64,000 nucleotides of DNA from Nitrosopumilus sp. b1 (GTDB taxonomy: Archaea; Thermoproteota; Nitrososphaeria; Nitrososphaerales; Nitrosopumilaceae): the NCBI RefSeq assembly GCF_014078545.1, contig NZ_MU078716.1, forward strand, positions 18,946-82,945, read 5' to 3'. The notes beneath the pieces were generated by a model that saw nothing but the letters and a program-made list of their open reading frames with translations, searched no databases and was not told where the DNA came from. The position numbers were made by a program, and so were the translations under genes. Positions 43,509 through 52,279 of the stretch are shown here, in pieces. Position 1 is the stretch's first letter; each line of letters begins with the position of its first letter.

Positions 43509-44897
43509 ATGATGATACACGATACACTAACTGGAAAACTCAACGAAGTAAATACACAAAATGTTAGAATTTACCTATGCGGAGTAACAGTATATGATGA
43601 ATCACATATTGGCCATGCAAGAACGATAATCATTTTTGACGTACTAAGAAGATTTCTTGAGAATAAAGGAAAAAAGATCAATTTTGTACAAAATTTTACA
43701 GATGTTGATGATAAAATAATCAATAGGGCCTCTAAAGAAGGAGTTTCTGCTTCTGAGATATCAGAAAAGTATATTCAAAATTATTTTAATGACTTTGATA
43801 CACTAAACATCAAAAGGGCAACAACATATCCTAAAGCAACTGAACACATTCAAGACATGTTAGATCTTATTTCAGGGTTAATTGAGCAAAAAATTGCATA
43901 CGTATCAAAGCACGGAGTGTATTTTGCTGTATCAAAATTTCAGGAGTATGGAAAACTCTCAAAGAAAAAAATTGATGATCTGCAATCTGGTGCACGGATT
44001 GAAATTGATGAGCAAAAGAATAATCCATTAGATTTTGCATTATGGAAGTTTTCTGATTCAGAGCCTACATGGAATAGTCCTTGGGGCAAAGGCAGACCTG
44101 GATGGCACATTGAGTGTTCTGCAATGAGTTTGAAATACCTTGGTAATTCTTTTGATATTCACGGAGGAGGGAGGGATTTGATTTTTCCACATCATGAAAA
44201 TGAAATCGCACAGTCTGAAGCTTTTACACGTAAGGAATTTGCAAAGACATGGATGCATGTTGGAATGGTTACAATCAATGGGGAAAAGATGTCAAAGTCA
44301 CTTGGCAATATCAAGACCATAAAGCACGTCTTAGAGAATTGGGGTCCAAACATTATTCGACTATTTTGTTTATCAGGACACTATTCTAAGCCAATTGATT
44401 ACTCAGAAGACCTTCTACGAGAAAACATTACCAAGTGGAGGCAAGTAGAAGCAGCGTACTACGAAATGATTCACTCAAAATCACAAGGGAATGCTAAAGA
44501 TTTAGAGAGGGTTGTAGAGAATTGTAAAAAGAGCTTTGATGATGCGTTGAATGATGACATGGATACACACTTGGCAACAGTCGCATTTTTCAAACTGGTA
44601 AAGGAGATTAATCGAATAGCATCTGAAGAAGAATTAACAAAATCAATTTCAAGTATTTTCTTAACAGAGTTCAATAGAATGCTTGGAATTTTGGGTTTAT
44701 ACATTCCAGAAATTTCTGATGATGAAATCACAAAGGTGAATAAAATGCTAGAAGATAGAGAAAAATTCAGGAAGGATAAAAATTATGAACAGGCAGACAA
44801 AATTAGAGATGAAATTTCTAGCAGAGGGATAGAATTAATCGATCATAAATCAAGAACCATTTGGATGAAAAAAGAGAGAATTAAATCAGACAGATAG
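43509..44897 (+). CDS. cysS: Cysteinyl-tRNA synthetase
   Basis: The 462-residue class I synthetase charges tRNA-Cys. The HIGH motif appears in YDESHIGHART near residue 28, the zinc ligands include Cys24 (YLCGVTVYD) and WHIECSAM near 200 with HHENEIAQSEA, and the KMSKS motif is GEKMSKSLGN near 260. The C-terminal helical domain ends with DKIRDEISSRGIELIDH, typical of CysRS. It follows nadE by 7 bases and is probably cotranscribed with it. Confidence 0.97.
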   Translation: MMIHDTLTGKLNEVNTQNVRIYLCGVTVYDESHIGHARTIIIFDVLRRFLENKGKKINFVQNFTDVDDKIINRASKEGVSASEISEKYIQNYFNDFDTLNIKRATTYPKATEHIQDMLDLISGLIEQKIAYVSKHGVYFAVSKFQEYGKLSKKKIDDLQSGARIEIDEQKNNPLDFALWKFSDSEPTWNSPWGKGRPGWHIECSAMSLKYLGNSFDIHGGGRDLIFPHHENEIAQSEAFTRKEFAKTWMHVGMVTINGEKMSKSLGNIKTIKHVLENWGPNIIRLFCLSGHYSKPIDYSEDLLRENITKWRQVEAAYYEMIHSKSQGNAKDLERVVENCKKSFDDALNDDMDTHLATVAFFKLVKEINRIASEEELTKSISSIFLTEFNRMLGILGLYIPEISDDEITKVNKMLEDREKFRKDKNYEQADKIRDEISSRGIELIDHKSRTIWMKKERIKSDR

Positions 44898-45018
44898 GTT
44901 CTAAAAAATTCTTTTTAATTCAAAACAAGACGTTTTGTACTTGATTTTGTCTAATTTGCAACAAAAAATAGGAATCATTAGCGTTCCTTAAATGAATTAA
45001 GAGGCTCAAATCATTAAA

Positions 45019-45129
45019 TTGATTCAAACATGCGACTGGTGCTGTAAAAAATTTGAAAATAGGGCAAGCAACTACTGTTCCTTTTCCTGTGCACTAGAAG
45101 CAGCATCAAAGAAGAGAGGAAGAACATAA
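45019..45129 (+). CDS. Tiny zinc-finger protein (36 aa), coupled to a winged-helix gene
   Basis: A TTG-initiated frame encodes 36 residues with CDWCCKKF near residue 5 and YCSFSCALEAA near 19, followed by a basic KKRGR end. The two paired-Cys knuckles resemble a TRASH/MYM-type metal-binding treble clef. Its TAA overlaps the ATG of the 45129-45365 regulator, suggesting translational coupling. No stronger start codon is present, since an in-frame TAA lies six codons before the TTG. TRASH-like modules often sense metals, but that is family inference. Confidence 0.5.
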   Translation: MIQTCDWCCKKFENRASNYCSFSCALEAASKKRGRT

Positions 45130-45365
45130 TGATTGAGCAGATTAATCAAATTATCAAAAGTCTCAGAGAATGTGACAGAAAGATCATCTCATTTATTTAT
45201 GCAAATGGAGGTCAGGTGTATGAAAAAGATATTAGAAATCAGCTTGATGAGCCTAGAACCACAGTATGGCGCACGATAAAGAGATTAGAAGAGAAAGGAA
45301 TTATCACAGTAAGAAAAGAAGGCAATCAAAACGTCATAGTTTTGATTGTAAATCATAATGATTAG
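45129..45365 (+). CDS. Winged-helix transcriptional regulator
   Basis: The 78-residue protein is a single winged helix: DRKIISFIYANGGQVYEKDIRNQL, the recognition helix PRTTVWRTIKRLEEKGII, and the wing VRKEGNQNVIVLIV. It is of the MarR/DprA-like archaeal type. The one-base overlap with the tiny zinc-finger gene makes a two-gene unit that could act as one metal-responsive regulator. The target is unknown. Confidence 0.8.
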   Translation: MIEQINQIIKSLRECDRKIISFIYANGGQVYEKDIRNQLDEPRTTVWRTIKRLEEKGIITVRKEGNQNVIVLIVNHND

Positions 45366-45540
45366 TTTTAGAATCATCATGTTTTTTTGAAATAATTTTG
45401 CTGACCCATATTTCAGAAGTATCGGGCATAAGCATTGCAAGTCAATTTAGGATATAATGGAACAGTAGTATTGATGAGAAAATATTATTAATTTCTATTA
45501 AAATTTGAGCAAAATTCCTAATAGAGTTTTTTGCAAATAA

Positions 45541-46752
45541 CTATTTTTTTGAAGCGCTAACGAGAGACACAACATCACGATCGCGAAGTTGGTATGTGAC
45601 AGGTAATCGGAGATTATATCTGAGGTCTTTTGCATAAAGTAGTCCTTTTGGAAGATCAGTGTGTATTTCCTTTGCCAAGTCTTTTATCGTTGCACCATCT
45701 TTCATCAAAATCAAATCTGGAAGAATTCTTCCTTTTCGATCAGCAAGTTTTTGCTCATCTGCAACTGGATAGATAGAGTTCATCTTTAGTAGCTTAAACA
45801 CTGCAACGTTAATTGCAAACTGTACTCCAGTGCGCATGTATTCGCCCATGATATCTTTTTTAATTAAATTCAATGCATGGGTTTGTTTTTCATTTAATGC
45901 ATCTGATTGGAGTATATCGAATTGTTCTGACCCAGGAGAATATTTTATCAATCCTTTTTGTTCAGCACGTCTCAAGCTTAATTCGCTATCCCCACTGGCA
46001 GGAACAGTTATGGTATCAATGTAGCGCTCACGCAAGCGAGCAAAGTTTTTGTCAGCTCCTTCAACATCAATCTTATTTGCTACAATTAATGTTGGCTTTG
46101 AAATTCTTCGCAGGTGGGATGCAAATTTTTTACTGTCTTCAATCCCAAAGTCATCAACTTCCTTTTCCTCCAATTCAGAGATTCTCAAAGTGTCTTTTAC
46201 ATGACTTTTTGTAACACCAATACCTCGATAAAGATCAGTTAGTGCATCAATCAAATCAGTCTCAGACTTCACAAGTTTAGAGATTTTGTCACGATTTCCC
46301 TCAAAGATTTTTTGATACCACATGATTAGCTCCTCTTCAATGTCAGCAAAATCTGAAATTGGATCACCAGACCCTACCTCACTTATTTGACCAGTAGAAT
46401 CGATGCCGCCAGAAGCATCAACAATATGTAGTAATGCATCAGATTGAGCTGCAATTGATAAAAATTGATTTCCCAATCCTTTTCCCTTCCATGCATCTTT
46501 AATCAATCCGGGTAGGTCGATTAGCTCAATTGGAATGTATCTCCAGCTATCAACGCATTTAGAATTATTGGGATTATCATGGACGTTAAATTCAGGATGT
46601 ACACAGAGGGTGATAGCGTTTGCTATTCCGGAAACAGGTTTCTTTGTTGTAAATGGATAGCTTGATACTTCTTCAGAAGACAGCGTAGCTGCGTTGAAGA
46701 AGGTAGTCTTGCCGGTATTTGTCTTGCCGATAAGACCAATTTTAATCGGCAT
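45541..46752 (-). CDS. YchF/OLA1-type OBG GTPase with TGS domain
   Basis: The 403-residue GTPase has P-loop GKTNTGKTT near residue 9, switch sequence SYPFTTKKPVSG near 31, DLPGLIKDAWKGKGLG near 78 (G3) and NKIDVEGADKN near 222 (G4). A helical insert covers 140-215 and the C-terminal TGS domain ends with LPVTYQLRDRDVVSLVSA. Proteins of this group bind ribosomes and control translation or stress responses. The G4 motif NKxD favours GTP, whereas bacterial YchF prefers ATP. A 175-base gap to 45365, AT-rich with no clear element, lies downstream. Confidence 0.92.
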   Translation of the reverse strand: MPIKIGLIGKTNTGKTTFFNAATLSSEEVSSYPFTTKKPVSGIANAITLCVHPEFNVHDNPNNSKCVDSWRYIPIELIDLPGLIKDAWKGKGLGNQFLSIAAQSDALLHIVDASGGIDSTGQISEVGSGDPISDFADIEEELIMWYQKIFEGNRDKISKLVKSETDLIDALTDLYRGIGVTKSHVKDTLRISELEEKEVDDFGIEDSKKFASHLRRISKPTLIVANKIDVEGADKNFARLRERYIDTITVPASGDSELSLRRAEQKGLIKYSPGSEQFDILQSDALNEKQTHALNLIKKDIMGEYMRTGVQFAINVAVFKLLKMNSIYPVADEQKLADRKGRILPDLILMKDGATIKDLAKEIHTDLPKGLLYAKDLRYNLRLPVTYQLRDRDVVSLVSASKK

Positions 46753-46795
46753 GATTAGGAATCAGCCACTGAATATTTATCTCTGCCTGAGATTT

Positions 46796-47155
46796 TTATT
46801 CGTCGTGTGGGTCTTGTGAGATCTTATCACAAGAGTTTTGCATCTCAGCAATTGACCATCGAATTTCATCCAAATCATCTTTGTTCAAACTTGTGTTCCA
46901 CTTGTCCAAAACATTTTTTGAAATTAGTGTACAATGGTAAAGAAGATTCCAATAAGGGTGGTGCTCAGCAGTAGTGTAGGATAATTCCATCACATCCTCC
47001 AATCCATTTTGTGCCCTAGATAATGAGTTGATGTTTTCACCGTAAATTTTTATAATGTCATCATCGCTTTTTTCGATTTTTAGTTGAACACCGTTTTTTG
47101 AAAATGATTCAACGAGTTTTTCAAGTTCTTTGTTAAATTCAGAAAATGTAGTCAT
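46796..47155 (-). CDS. Conserved hypothetical helical protein
   Basis: The 119-residue acidic protein is probably a helical bundle with a short beta part (QLKIEKSDDDIIKIYG). HHPYWNLLYHCTLISKNVLDKW near 63-84 is the most distinctive stretch. It has no transmembrane segment. Its stop lies 43 bases before the YchF gene and its start abuts the CoA-binding protein's stop, so the three genes may be one transcript. Function unknown. Confidence 0.6.
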   Translation of the reverse strand: MTTFSEFNKELEKLVESFSKNGVQLKIEKSDDDIIKIYGENINSLSRAQNGLEDVMELSYTTAEHHPYWNLLYHCTLISKNVLDKWNTSLNKDDLDEIRWSIAEMQNSCDKISQDPHDE

Positions 47156-47566
47156 TTAGGAAAGCCTTTGATGCTCTGCTAGCATACATCGATTAAAAAC
47201 AACAGTAATTCCAGCTTTTCTAGCAAGGTCTTCGGCTTCTTTGTTATGGATGCCTTCCTGCAACCAGATGACTTTGGGTTGCTTTTTAATTGCCTCTTGC
47301 ACTACAGGCAAGACATCCTCAGAGGGTCTAAAAACATCCACAATGTCAATTTGCTCATCTACAGCAGAGATGTCAGGGTAGCATTTTTTATTAAGAATTT
47401 CTTCTGCAGTTGGGTTTATTGGAGTAATGTTATAGCCATTATTCATAAGGTATTTTGGAACATAGTGAGCAGCCTTTTCGGAATTTTTTGACATACCCAC
47501 AACAGCGACATTCTTCATAGATAGAATATTTCTAATCTCTTCATCAGAGTGTTGATCTTGCTCCAT
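47156..47566 (-). CDS. CoA-binding domain protein (YccU-like)
   Basis: From the ATG at 47566 the product has 136 residues and is a single CoA-binding Rossmann domain. It shows KNVAVVGMSKNSEKAAHYVPKYL near 18-40, GYNITPINPTAEEILNKKCYPDIS near 44-67, and VDVFRPSEDV and PKVIWLQEGIHNKEAEDLARKAG, ending VFNRCMLAEHQRL. The Cys in the last motif is typical. Such stand-alone domains resemble the N-terminus of ADP-forming acyl-CoA synthetases and are thought to bind CoA or protein thiols. The open frame runs 93 codons further upstream, but that stretch is antisense to the divergent gene at 47649. Confidence 0.9.
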   Translation of the reverse strand: MEQDQHSDEEIRNILSMKNVAVVGMSKNSEKAAHYVPKYLMNNGYNITPINPTAEEILNKKCYPDISAVDEQIDIVDVFRPSEDVLPVVQEAIKKQPKVIWLQEGIHNKEAEDLARKAGITVVFNRCMLAEHQRLS

Positions 47567-47648
47567 GTACAGTTTTATCAAAGGAGGGTAAAGAATATTG
47601 CTTTTCAAAAGTTGAATAATTTTTATACAGATATTGCTAATTTGGCTT

Positions 47649-48164
47649 ATGGAAAATGAGCCAAAAGACATGATTGTGCTTGGTACAATCAAAAGTGGAG
47701 CAAAAGACTTTGATAAGATTAGAAGAATTGCAAAATTAGAACCCGAAGAGCTAAACAAAATTTTAGAAAAATTAGAAGAAAGAGGACTAATCAAAGTTGA
47801 AGAGAAGAAAGGATGGCTAGGTAAAAAGATCGAGATAAAGACCACCGAAAAAGGAGATAACGAAGTTGAACATAGAATTCACGAGCTAGAAGCAAATTGG
47901 GGGGAGATGGTTGCCCTATACAAAGCAGGAAACAAAGACAAGTTAAACGACTACATGGACAATAACAGATCAATTTTACCAATGATGATGTTTTTTGGAA
48001 TTATGGACATCATGATGTTTTCAATGATGTTTAGTATGATTGGTGCACAGATGAATGATTATGTACCAGCTGACCAAATCCCCGAAGGAACAGATACCGG
48101 AGGAGAGAGCGACTTTTCCGGAGATGGAGATGGCGGAGGATTTGATTTTGACATTGGTTTTTAA
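47649..48164 (+). CDS. Winged-helix protein with Met-rich membrane segment and acidic glycine tail
   Basis: The 171-residue protein starts MENEPKDMIVLGTI. Residues 1-85 form a winged helix (DFDKIRRIAKLEPEELNKILEKLEERGLIKVEEK). A linker follows, then a hydrophobic Met-rich stretch near 110-132 (PMMMFFGIMDIMMFSMMFSM), long enough for one membrane helix, and a disordered Asp/Gly tail ending GDGGGFDFDIGF. It may be a membrane-tethered DNA-binding regulator. The in-frame TTG five codons upstream is less likely. It is divergent from the CoA-binding gene. Confidence 0.7.
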   Translation: MENEPKDMIVLGTIKSGAKDFDKIRRIAKLEPEELNKILEKLEERGLIKVEEKKGWLGKKIEIKTTEKGDNEVEHRIHELEANWGEMVALYKAGNKDKLNDYMDNNRSILPMMMFFGIMDIMMFSMMFSMIGAQMNDYVPADQIPEGTDTGGESDFSGDGDGGGFDFDIGF

Positions 48165-48168
48165 AAAA

Positions 48169-48705
48169 TTACTGCTTTAATGTCTCACGATATCTTTTTA
48201 CAGATTCTACTATGACTTTTTTTGCAATTTGAGAAGACTCCCATCCAATAATTTCTACTTTTTTCCCCTCTAGATCCTTATACACTTGAAAGAAATGAGC
48301 AATCTCGGAACGATAATGATCTTCAATATCATGAATGTCATTAGTATGAAAGTATCGCGGATCATTTGTTGAGACACAGATTATTTTATCATCCATTTGA
48401 CCTTGGTCCTTCATTTGTAAAAGACCAATAGGTCTTGCTTCAATTAAGATGCCAGGGTACGTAGGATTTGTAACTAGAACCATGGCATCTAATGGGTCGT
48501 TGTCATCAGATAATGTTTGAGGAACAATTCCATAATCACCAGGATAGTGAAAAGGTGAAAACAAAACACGGTCAAGTTTCATTAGATTATAGGTTTTATC
48601 GTATTCGTACTTGTTTTGGGAGCCCTTTGGAATTTCAATTATTACATTTATGATATCAGGGATATCGGGGCCAGAATCAATATCATGCCAGAAATTTTTT
48701 GTCAT
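48169..48705 (-). CDS. ppa: Soluble inorganic pyrophosphatase
   Basis: The 178-residue family I pyrophosphatase hydrolyses diphosphate. Signatures are EIPKGSQNKYEYDK near residue 27, the metal-binding DYGIVPQTLSDDNDPLDAMVLV near 58-79 and DPRYFHTNDIHDI near 113. The length and hexameric-type sequence match archaeal Ppa. It pulls biosynthetic reactions, including tRNA charging, NAD synthesis and PPDK, that release diphosphate. It converges on the 47649 gene with 4 bases between. Confidence 0.97.
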   Translation of the reverse strand: MTKNFWHDIDSGPDIPDIINVIIEIPKGSQNKYEYDKTYNLMKLDRVLFSPFHYPGDYGIVPQTLSDDNDPLDAMVLVTNPTYPGILIEARPIGLLQMKDQGQMDDKIICVSTNDPRYFHTNDIHDIEDHYRSEIAHFFQVYKDLEGKKVEIIGWESSQIAKKVIVESVKRYRETLKQ

Positions 48706-48777
48706 GTTAAAACTGGAATGTATTCGTATATGTTTTGTACGATATTTTTAGCCATGAAATAATAAATTCTTCCTCTG

Positions 48778-48793
48778 ATTAACCACGGTTAAT
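48778..48793. promoter_or_regulatory. bioO-like palindrome at the birA start
   Basis: ATTAACC-AC-GGTTAAT is a perfect 7-base inverted repeat with a 2-base spacer, overlapping the TTG start of birA. The half-sites TTAACC and GGTTAA resemble those of the bacterial biotin operator, though the spacing differs (2 rather than 14-16). A TATA-like AATAATAAA near 48758-48766 would place the transcript start inside it, the arrangement expected of a repressor site. Confidence 0.45.
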
Positions 48794-49785
48794 TGATATA
48801 CAATTCTTATGATAATGTCGGATTAGTTAGAGTACTGTCGTTTTTAAAAACACATAACAAAGAATACCTCTCAGGTCAAGACCTTAGCGATGTTCTAAAA
48901 ATCAGCAGGGTTGCAATCTGGAAACACATCAAGAAAATACAAGAATTAGGATACAAAATTGAATCAAAACAAAAACTAGGATACAAACTAGTAGAAAACA
49001 CAAAGATGCTTTTGCCATGGGAAGTTACAAACGGCTTGCAGACAAAAAAAATTGGAAAAAGGGCATACTTTTTTGATTCCATTGATTCTACACAGAATTT
49101 TGCGTTAAAGATATCTGAAGAATCAAAAGAAAATGGAACAGTCGTTATTGCACATAAACAAACACTGGGAAAAGGAAGAGAGGGAAGAAAATGGGTTTCA
49201 CCTCATGGCGGCATATGGGTATCAATCATTATCCATCCAAAATTTGATGTAGAGGCGCTTACTATTTTACCATTAGGAGTATCAGTTGCAATTGCTACTG
49301 CAATAGAAAAAGAGCTTAATCAGAAGCCTAGTCTGAAATGGCCAAATGACGTCATGTTGAATAATAAAAAAGTGGCAGGAATTCTCACAGACGTATCAAT
49401 GGAATCAAATAAGATCCACAATGTGGTAATTGGCATTGGGATAAATTTTGATGTAGATACAAAAAAAATTGAAAAATCAATCAAAGGTACTCCCAACGCG
49501 TATGGAATTACAAGTTTGACAAAATCAAGCAGTCCAATAAAATTTTTCCAAGTATTACTGTATGAATTAGAAAATATTTTTGAAGAGTTAAACAAGAAAA
49601 ATTCAAAAATCATTCTTGATGCATGGAAGAAGAGATCTGCCACCATAGGAAAAAATGTTCAAATTAGCGGGGGTAAAAAAATCCGCGGTAAAGCCATTAG
49701 AATTGATGATGATGGAGCACTAGTAATTAAGAAAGGAGTCAAGACCGAGAGGATTGTAGCAGGAGATGCAATCCATTTAAGATGA
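48793..49785 (+). CDS. birA: Biotin-protein ligase with N-terminal HTH (BirA)
   Basis: The 330-residue protein is a group II biotin ligase. The N-terminal winged helix (residues 10-65, LSGQDLSDVLKISRVAIWKHIKKI) suits DNA binding. The catalytic domain has the biotinyl-AMP loop KGREGRKWVSPHGG near 118-131, KWPNDVMLNNKKVAGIL near 178-195, and a C-terminal SH3-like barrel ending VAGDAIHL. It biotinylates the carrier protein of acyl-CoA carboxylase, needed for the same carbon-fixation cycle as the mutase cluster. TTG at 48793 is the only start keeping the whole first helix. The palindrome at its start suggests autoregulation. Confidence 0.95.
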   Translation: MIYNSYDNVGLVRVLSFLKTHNKEYLSGQDLSDVLKISRVAIWKHIKKIQELGYKIESKQKLGYKLVENTKMLLPWEVTNGLQTKKIGKRAYFFDSIDSTQNFALKISEESKENGTVVIAHKQTLGKGREGRKWVSPHGGIWVSIIIHPKFDVEALTILPLGVSVAIATAIEKELNQKPSLKWPNDVMLNNKKVAGILTDVSMESNKIHNVVIGIGINFDVDTKKIEKSIKGTPNAYGITSLTKSSSPIKFFQVLLYELENIFEELNKKNSKIILDAWKKRSATIGKNVQISGGKKIRGKAIRIDDDGALVIKKGVKTERIVAGDAIHLR

Positions 49786-50109
49786 TTATTTTCGTGTTCT
49801 TTTTGCCTTTTTTGGTGTTTTCTCTATCAATTTTGATTGCTCGCGAAGAAGATTTTTCAGATCATCTTGAATTTCAAAGACAGTTTCTAAGAGAGTTTCC
49901 AAATGTTGAGTATAAGCATCATAATAGGTAATTAATTCAGACTGTTTGCTATTTGTTTTGGTTAGATGTTCATTTGCTCTAATCAAATTTGCAGAAGTTA
50001 TAAGCTCAGGCAACGGTTGAGAAAGGTCAATAATTTCTTTGAGATCACTTTTTGCAGATTTAATTTTTTGCTGGATGTCAGATAAGGCTCCGAGTCCCAT
50101 TTTTTTCAT
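49786..50109 (-). CDS. Hypothetical coiled-coil protein
   Basis: The 107-residue protein is predicted all-helical, with heptad-like spacing in SDIQQKIKSAKSDLKEII and in HLETLLETVFEIQDDLKNLL. The C-terminus is basic (KTPKKAKRTRK). There is no signal peptide or Cys motif. It is convergent with birA, whose stop is the immediately preceding base. I do not recognise the family; a small scaffold or nucleic-acid-binding helper is possible. Confidence 0.6.
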   Translation of the reverse strand: MKKMGLGALSDIQQKIKSAKSDLKEIIDLSQPLPELITSANLIRANEHLTKTNSKQSELITYYDAYTQHLETLLETVFEIQDDLKNLLREQSKLIEKTPKKAKRTRK

Positions 50110-50230
50110 ATAATCAGGAATTAGTCTTGGCTGTTAAAGTTTTTTCCTTAACTCAGGTCATAATATTGATGCATAAAACCATACAAATTATGAATAAGAC
50201 ATATCTAAATCTGAATTTCTAAATGTTCTA

Positions 50231-51655
50231 TTGAATAGAATCGTAATTTTATTGGTATGTGTTTTCATGTCCCTAGTAACAATAGACACAGTTTCTGCCC
50301 AAGAGGAAAAAGATCCGGCCATATTGTTTGATGAGGCAAAAAAGCATTTTGTAGTTGGAGATTACTCTGCTGCGGTAAAAATCTATGATGATATTCTAAG
50401 AATTGTACCAGATAATGTCTCAACGTTGAAAATGAAGGGTATTGCGTTAAGCAATCTGGAACAGCATCCCAATTCACTAAAACAATTCTACAAGGCCCTT
50501 CAAAAGGAGCCAGAAGATGTGATATCCTTACTTGGTATGGGAATTGGTTTTGGGAACTTGGGCGAATATACAGAATCGCAAAAATATTTTGAAAAAGTTC
50601 TAGAGATAGAACCTGAAAATAGAGTTGCTAAAAACTATTATCAATTTATCGATAAAACGATCACAAAGTACCCATATGTTCCCACACCAAAACCCTCGCC
50701 TCCACAAAATACTACATTAATTGAGATTCCATTCTGGGTAAAACAGAATGCAGAATGGTGGAGTCAAAAAACCATAAGCGATGAGGAGTTTTTATCATCC
50801 ATAGGATACATGGTGAATAATAATATAATAAAAATCCCCAGCACATACAATGAAGAAAACAAAGCAGGTTCAATTCCATCATGGATTAAAGATAATGCAC
50901 GATGGTGGTCAAATGGAGAAATTTCAGATAATGAATTTGTCTCAAGTATTCAATTTATGATAGAAAAAGGATTCATCGTAATAAACAGTAAGCCTACGGC
51001 ATATGAAATACAACAAAGACAAGAGGAAGAATACAATACGTTTGAAAAATATCTGTCAACGATATCAAAGAACATCTCTGATGAAAAAAGATACATTGAA
51101 TATCCAAATCCAAGTAGAGATGTGATTAAAAAATTCCTCAGAGACTATGTAAAGTGGAATTTTGAACAAGAAGCAAAATCAGCTGCAGATAAATTTCCAG
51201 ATCCAACATACCAAATTATCAATGGAACATACATTATCGATTACAAAATATTTGTAAACGAACAACCTTCAGGATTGCCACTTGATCATGTAGGAACACT
51301 AAGTGAATCATTAAGTTTTTGGGAAACTCAAGATTTGAAAGTCAATAATCAAACTGCAAAAATAAAATTTACATACACAAACAAAAAACATGAGGCAAAT
51401 ATTTGGACCACATGGGTTGTACGAGATTTAGGAACAGGAGTATTAGGGCATGCTCATCTAGGCAAGGGAGTAGTAGAAGTTGCACTTGGAGATTATTCGT
51501 GTGATGGTAGTTTCCAACTGTATGATGTACAGACGGTCAAAATGATAATGACGCATGAGCTTGGACACTCAATTGGACTAAAGCATACCTCAGATGAAAA
51601 TAATATTATGTATCCATCATTGAAACCATCTTATGCATATTGTATTCTAAGTTAA
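50231..51655 (+). CDS. Secreted metzincin protease with TPRs and NAxWWS repeats
   Basis: The 474-residue protein has a signal peptide (1-23, ending VSAQ), TPR-like repeats at about 25-145 (FDEAKKHFVVGDYSAAVKIY), two NAxWWS repeats at about 172-255 (for example QNAEWWSQKTISDEEF and DNARWWSNGEISDNEF), a linker, and a zinc-protease domain with HELGHSIGLKH at 442-452 and NIMYPS at about 457. HExxHxxGxxH plus the Met-turn defines a metzincin, closest in layout to matrixins. The catalytic residues look intact, so an active external protease is likely. The TTG start gives the only credible signal peptide. Confidence 0.9.
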   Translation: MNRIVILLVCVFMSLVTIDTVSAQEEKDPAILFDEAKKHFVVGDYSAAVKIYDDILRIVPDNVSTLKMKGIALSNLEQHPNSLKQFYKALQKEPEDVISLLGMGIGFGNLGEYTESQKYFEKVLEIEPENRVAKNYYQFIDKTITKYPYVPTPKPSPPQNTTLIEIPFWVKQNAEWWSQKTISDEEFLSSIGYMVNNNIIKIPSTYNEENKAGSIPSWIKDNARWWSNGEISDNEFVSSIQFMIEKGFIVINSKPTAYEIQQRQEEEYNTFEKYLSTISKNISDEKRYIEYPNPSRDVIKKFLRDYVKWNFEQEAKSAADKFPDPTYQIINGTYIIDYKIFVNEQPSGLPLDHVGTLSESLSFWETQDLKVNNQTAKIKFTYTNKKHEANIWTTWVVRDLGTGVLGHAHLGKGVVEVALGDYSCDGSFQLYDVQTVKMIMTHELGHSIGLKHTSDENNIMYPSLKPSYAYCILS

Positions 51656-51672
51656 AAAATAAAGCATATGGC

Positions 51673-52257
51673 CTAAGCCATATCAAGTGCTCTTGAATGT
51701 TTACGAGTGTGAGGACGTTCTCCAGAATATTTTCTTCGCATATGTCCTGATGGACGACCATATAATAATTCAAGAAACCAAGATTCATGTTCAATTTCTT
51801 CGGCAAGAATGTCTTTTGCTATTTCGTATGTAGCAGGATCTTTTCCATGAGTCATCTTGCAAACTTTATCCCAGTTTACTATTGCACCCTGTTCAGCTTT
51901 TAGGCATTTTTCCAAAATTGCTTTCAAGTCAGTTGGATTTGGAGGCAATTGAAGGAATTCACAGCCAGATATTTTTATGAATTCAGTTGCATCATTTGGG
52001 AGGCTTCCACCTAATTGATAGATTCTTTCTATACAAGATTCAAAGTGACTAAGATCTTCTAGTCTTGCATCTTCAATTATTCCCTTTATTCCTTCACCGT
52101 CCATTCCTGTACAATGAGCCCTAAGATTTGTGAAATAATAATAGGCAGTAAATTCCACTGCAGCATTTACAACCAAGGATTTCACTAATTCATCCACATT
52201 AAGGCCATTTTTTTTGAGAATTTCAATACCAACGACATTTGGTTTTGAATCAGTCAT
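51673..52257 (-). CDS. Dps-like (DPSL) ferritin-family protein
   Basis: The 194-residue protein belongs to the archaeal Dps-like/ferritin-like group. The four-helix bundle shows ExxH-type iron ligands: AVEFTAYYYFTNLRAH near 33-48, ARLEDLSHFESCIERI near 66-81, KAEQGAIVNWDKVC near 130-143 and LAEEIEHESWFLELL near 158-172. The Cys in the HFESC region is reminiscent of DPSL proteins with a buried thioferritin disulfide. The protein stores iron or detoxifies peroxide. The basic His-rich C-terminal tail is extra. It is convergent with the metzincin gene. Confidence 0.85.
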   Translation of the reverse strand: MTDSKPNVVGIEILKKNGLNVDELVKSLVVNAAVEFTAYYYFTNLRAHCTGMDGEGIKGIIEDARLEDLSHFESCIERIYQLGGSLPNDATEFIKISGCEFLQLPPNPTDLKAILEKCLKAEQGAIVNWDKVCKMTHGKDPATYEIAKDILAEEIEHESWFLELLYGRPSGHMRRKYSGERPHTRKHSRALDMA

Positions 52258-52279
52258 TAAAGGCGATTATAGGATGGAA

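Noticed and set aside
45366..45540. C/D-box RNA suggested by ATGATGA on the minus strand
   Set aside because: No CTGA D box at a suitable distance and no terminal stem.
47567..47845. N-terminal extension of the CoA-binding protein (93 extra codons)
   Set aside because: It runs antisense through the start of the divergent winged-helix gene and has no domain resemblance; the ATG at 47566 gives the family N-terminus.
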